From Candidatus Cloacimonadota bacterium (GTDB lineage Bacteria; Cloacimonadota; Cloacimonadia; JGIOTU-2): 6,733 nt of DNA. Positions 4,952-6,733 of this stretch are shown here, piece by piece (the stretch's first letter is position 1; the number at the start of each line of letters is the position of its first letter). The position numbers and the translations under genes are program-made. The stretch lies in assembly GCA_030628975.1 (NCBI GenBank), contig DAOVPZ010000062.1, positions 1-6,733 of the forward strand, written 5' to 3'. Below the pieces are notes generated by a model. The model made no database searches and had not been told where the DNA came from. It saw nothing but the letters and a program-made list of their open reading frames with translations.

Positions 4952-6679
4952 ATGATAAAAATACTTTTAATTGGTAACCCCAATGTTGGTAAAAGTGTTA
5001 TTTTTTCCAGATTGACAGGTGTACATGTAATTGCTTCTAATTATCCTGGGACAACTGTTGAATTTACAAAAGGATACATGCGTATAGAGGGTGAAAAAGC
5101 AGAAGTGATTGATGTTCCTGGCACTTATACTCTTGAACCAACTTCAAAAGCTGAAGAGGTTGCTGTTGAAATGGTTAATAACGCTATCAAAGAAGATGAT
5201 CCTGATATAATCGGGATTAATATTGTGGATGCAACAAATCTCGAGAGAAACCTGAATCTCACACTTCAACTCATTAAAAAAGGGATACCACTAATAATCT
5301 GCCTAAATTTCTGGGATGAAACAAAACATACTGGAATTCATATTGATGTAGAAAAATTAGAAAAAACTCTTGGTGTTCCTGTTGTTCCCACCTGTGGTAT
5401 AACTGGTGAAGGAATCAAAGATCTTGTATCACGATTAACTGAAGCAAGGGTCAGCGTATATCAATATAAAATTGAGGATAGATGGTCAGAAATTGGTAAA
5501 ATTATAAATGAAGTGCAAAAGTTAACTCATCGTCATCATACGATTTGGGAAAGATTAGGAGATGCTTCAATACATCCATTAACCGGAATTCCAATTGCAT
5601 TCATTGTATTATTTCTTGCTTTTCAAATTATACGATTTATTGGTGAGTCTCTTATTGGCTATGTTTTTGAGCCTTTGTTTGAAAATTTGTGGGCTCCATT
5701 AATGCTAAAATTATCAGCTTTGTTGGGGAGTTCTGGATTTATTCATAATATATTGATTGGTAAACTTATTGAAGGTGAGATTGAATTTGTGGAATCCTTA
5801 GGTCTTTTGACAACGGGTTTATTTGTTCCAATAGCAATGGTGCTACCATATATTTTTGCTTTTTATCTTGTATTAAGTTTTATGGAAGATTCTGGTTATC
5901 TTCCGCGGCTTGGGGTCTTAGTTGATACTCTAATGCATAGGATTGGTATTCACGGTTTGGCAATAATTCCTATGTTACTTGGTATTGGATGTAATGTTCC
6001 AGGAGCATTAGCTACAAGAGTATTAGAAACAAGGAGAGAGCGTTTTATCACTGCAACTCTTATGGCAATAGCTGTTCCATGTATGGCTCAGATAGCAATG
6101 GTAATTGGTTTAGTTGGCAGGTATGGAGCAAGTGCGATTGCTATTGTTTTTTGCTCTCTTTTTATTGTATGGGTTATACTTGGATTATTAATGAATTTAA
6201 TATTGAAGGGAGAAAGTCCAGAAATTTTTGTTGAGATACCACCATATCGTTTTCCTTATTTCGGTGCACTTTTGAAGAAACTCTGGATGAGAATACTATG
6301 GTTTTTGAAAGAAGCTATTCCTTTTGTGCTTATTGGGGTTCTAATTGTGAATATCCTTTATTCGCTTCATATCATTGAATTTATTGGTAGGATTGCAGCT
6401 CCTGTAATAACAGGAATTCTTGGACTACCAAAAGATGCAATTGGAGCATTGATTATTGGGTTTCTGAGAAAGGATGTTGCTGTTGGAATGCTCGTGCCAT
6501 TAGGACTAACTAAAGCGCAGATGGTGACTGCGTCAGTGGTTTTGACGATGTATTTTCCATGTATTGCAACTTTTGCTGTCCTAATCAAAGAACTTGGCAT
6601 AAAAGATATGATAAAATCAGCACTGATTATGATTGTCGCAACTTTGATAGTTGGAGGAATATTAAATCTTATTTTGTAA
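4952..6679 (+). CDS. feoB: FeoB ferrous iron transporter, short divergent form
   Basis: An inner-membrane Fe2+ permease with an N-terminal GTPase domain. In the GTPase, G1 is GNPNVGKS (8-15), the G2 Thr lies in YPGTTVE (31-37), G3 is DVPGTYTL (54-61) and G4 is NFWD (119-122), an N-x-x-D match where FeoB often has NMxD. The G5 region is TCGITGEG (147-154). A GDI-like helical linker follows to about residue 205. The membrane part (about 210-575) has the FeoB landmarks FMEDSGYLPR (310-319), GCNVPGALATRVLETRRER (346-364) and TMYFPCIATFAVLIKELG (532-549). At 575 residues it is clearly shorter than the roughly 770 of E. coli FeoB. PCMAQIAM (376-383) replaces the usual PxxSCxARxP gate motif, and RKDVAVGML (506-514) replaces KKEAVVGTL. 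The start ATG has a weak AGGAAAAG (4938-4945) upstream. The product is probably co-transcribed with fur and feoA; the 109-bp gap is filled by the fold-back element. No feoC follows. Confidence 0.93.
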   Translation: MIKILLIGNPNVGKSVIFSRLTGVHVIASNYPGTTVEFTKGYMRIEGEKAEVIDVPGTYTLEPTSKAEEVAVEMVNNAIKEDDPDIIGINIVDATNLERNLNLTLQLIKKGIPLIICLNFWDETKHTGIHIDVEKLEKTLGVPVVPTCGITGEGIKDLVSRLTEARVSVYQYKIEDRWSEIGKIINEVQKLTHRHHTIWERLGDASIHPLTGIPIAFIVLFLAFQIIRFIGESLIGYVFEPLFENLWAPLMLKLSALLGSSGFIHNILIGKLIEGEIEFVESLGLLTTGLFVPIAMVLPYIFAFYLVLSFMEDSGYLPRLGVLVDTLMHRIGIHGLAIIPMLLGIGCNVPGALATRVLETRRERFITATLMAIAVPCMAQIAMVIGLVGRYGASAIAIVFCSLFIVWVILGLLMNLILKGESPEIFVEIPPYRFPYFGALLKKLWMRILWFLKEAIPFVLIGVLIVNILYSLHIIEFIGRIAAPVITGILGLPKDAIGALIIGFLRKDVAVGMLVPLGLTKAQMVTASVVLTMYFPCIATFAVLIKELGIKDMIKSALIMIVATLIVGGILNLIL

Positions 6680-6721
6680 TAAGTAATTACTATTATTCCT
6701 TGACAATTAATAAGTAATTAC
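6677..6721 (+). repeat. 14-bp direct repeat with palindromic core after feoB
   Basis: TAATAAGTAATTAC occurs exactly twice, at 6677-6690 (starting on the feoB stop codon) and 6708-6721. The period is 31 bp, close to three turns of the helix. Each copy holds the 8-bp palindrome GTAATTAC. The layout suggests paired operator sites for a downstream promoter, but this is only an inference. Confidence 0.55.
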
Positions 6722-6729
6722 AATGTAAT
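6700..6729 (+). promoter_or_regulatory. Promoter for a gene beyond the right edge
   Basis: A perfect TTGACA (6700-6705) and TGTAAT (6724-6729, five of six) are 18 bp apart. The second copy of the TAATAAGTAATTAC repeat lies inside the spacer, so a protein bound there would block RNA polymerase. The gene it serves is outside the window. Confidence 0.6.
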
Positions 6730-6733
6730 AACA

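Overview
This is an AT-rich bacterial chromosomal window of ordinary genes, with short non-coding elements in the gaps. The organism looks like an anaerobic or microaerophilic, Gram-negative-type (two-membrane) bacterium. The reasons are a ferrous-iron (Feo) uptake operon, a secreted barrel-like protein, sigma70-like promoters of the TTGACA type, and a tRNA with an encoded CCA end. The combination of a DUF1844 protein, a DUF6588-like protein, TTG start use and AT-richness fits an FCB-group lineage or an allied candidate phylum such as the Cloacimonadota or WOR-3 type. That placement is a guess from gene style, not a proof.

Left part (1-1416, minus strand): pyrE, a small DUF1844 gene and the N-terminal 115 codons of ftcD lie head to tail and read toward the left edge. 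They are probably one transcript, with a candidate promoter at 1440-1469. The 106-bp gap between the DUF1844 gene and ftcD holds a pair of mutually inverted REP-like hairpin elements (366-437).

Middle (1417-2939, plus strand): a complete tRNA-Leu(CAG) diverges from pyrE. It is followed by tyrS, which starts with TTG behind a clear ribosome binding site.

Next (2940-4005): a monocistronic unit with a near-consensus promoter, an exported 301-aa DUF6588-like probable outer-membrane barrel protein, and a strong intrinsic terminator.

Right part (4006-6733): a fur-feoA-feoB operon. Fur is the ferrous-iron-sensing repressor, FeoB is the GTPase-coupled inner-membrane Fe2+ permease and FeoA is its small SH3-like partner. 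A perfect 8-3-8 palindrome sits just in front of fur and is a good candidate Fur operator, which would make the operon autoregulated. An 88-bp fold-back element with imperfect terminal inverted repeats occupies almost the whole feoA-feoB gap. FeoB is short and has non-standard membrane cysteine motifs. After feoB, a 14-bp direct repeat containing the palindrome GTAATTAC overlaps a promoter that fires out of the window.

I found no sign of a new multi-gene system. The observations that most deserve follow-up are the three families of intergenic repeats, the candidate Fur operator and the divergent FeoB.
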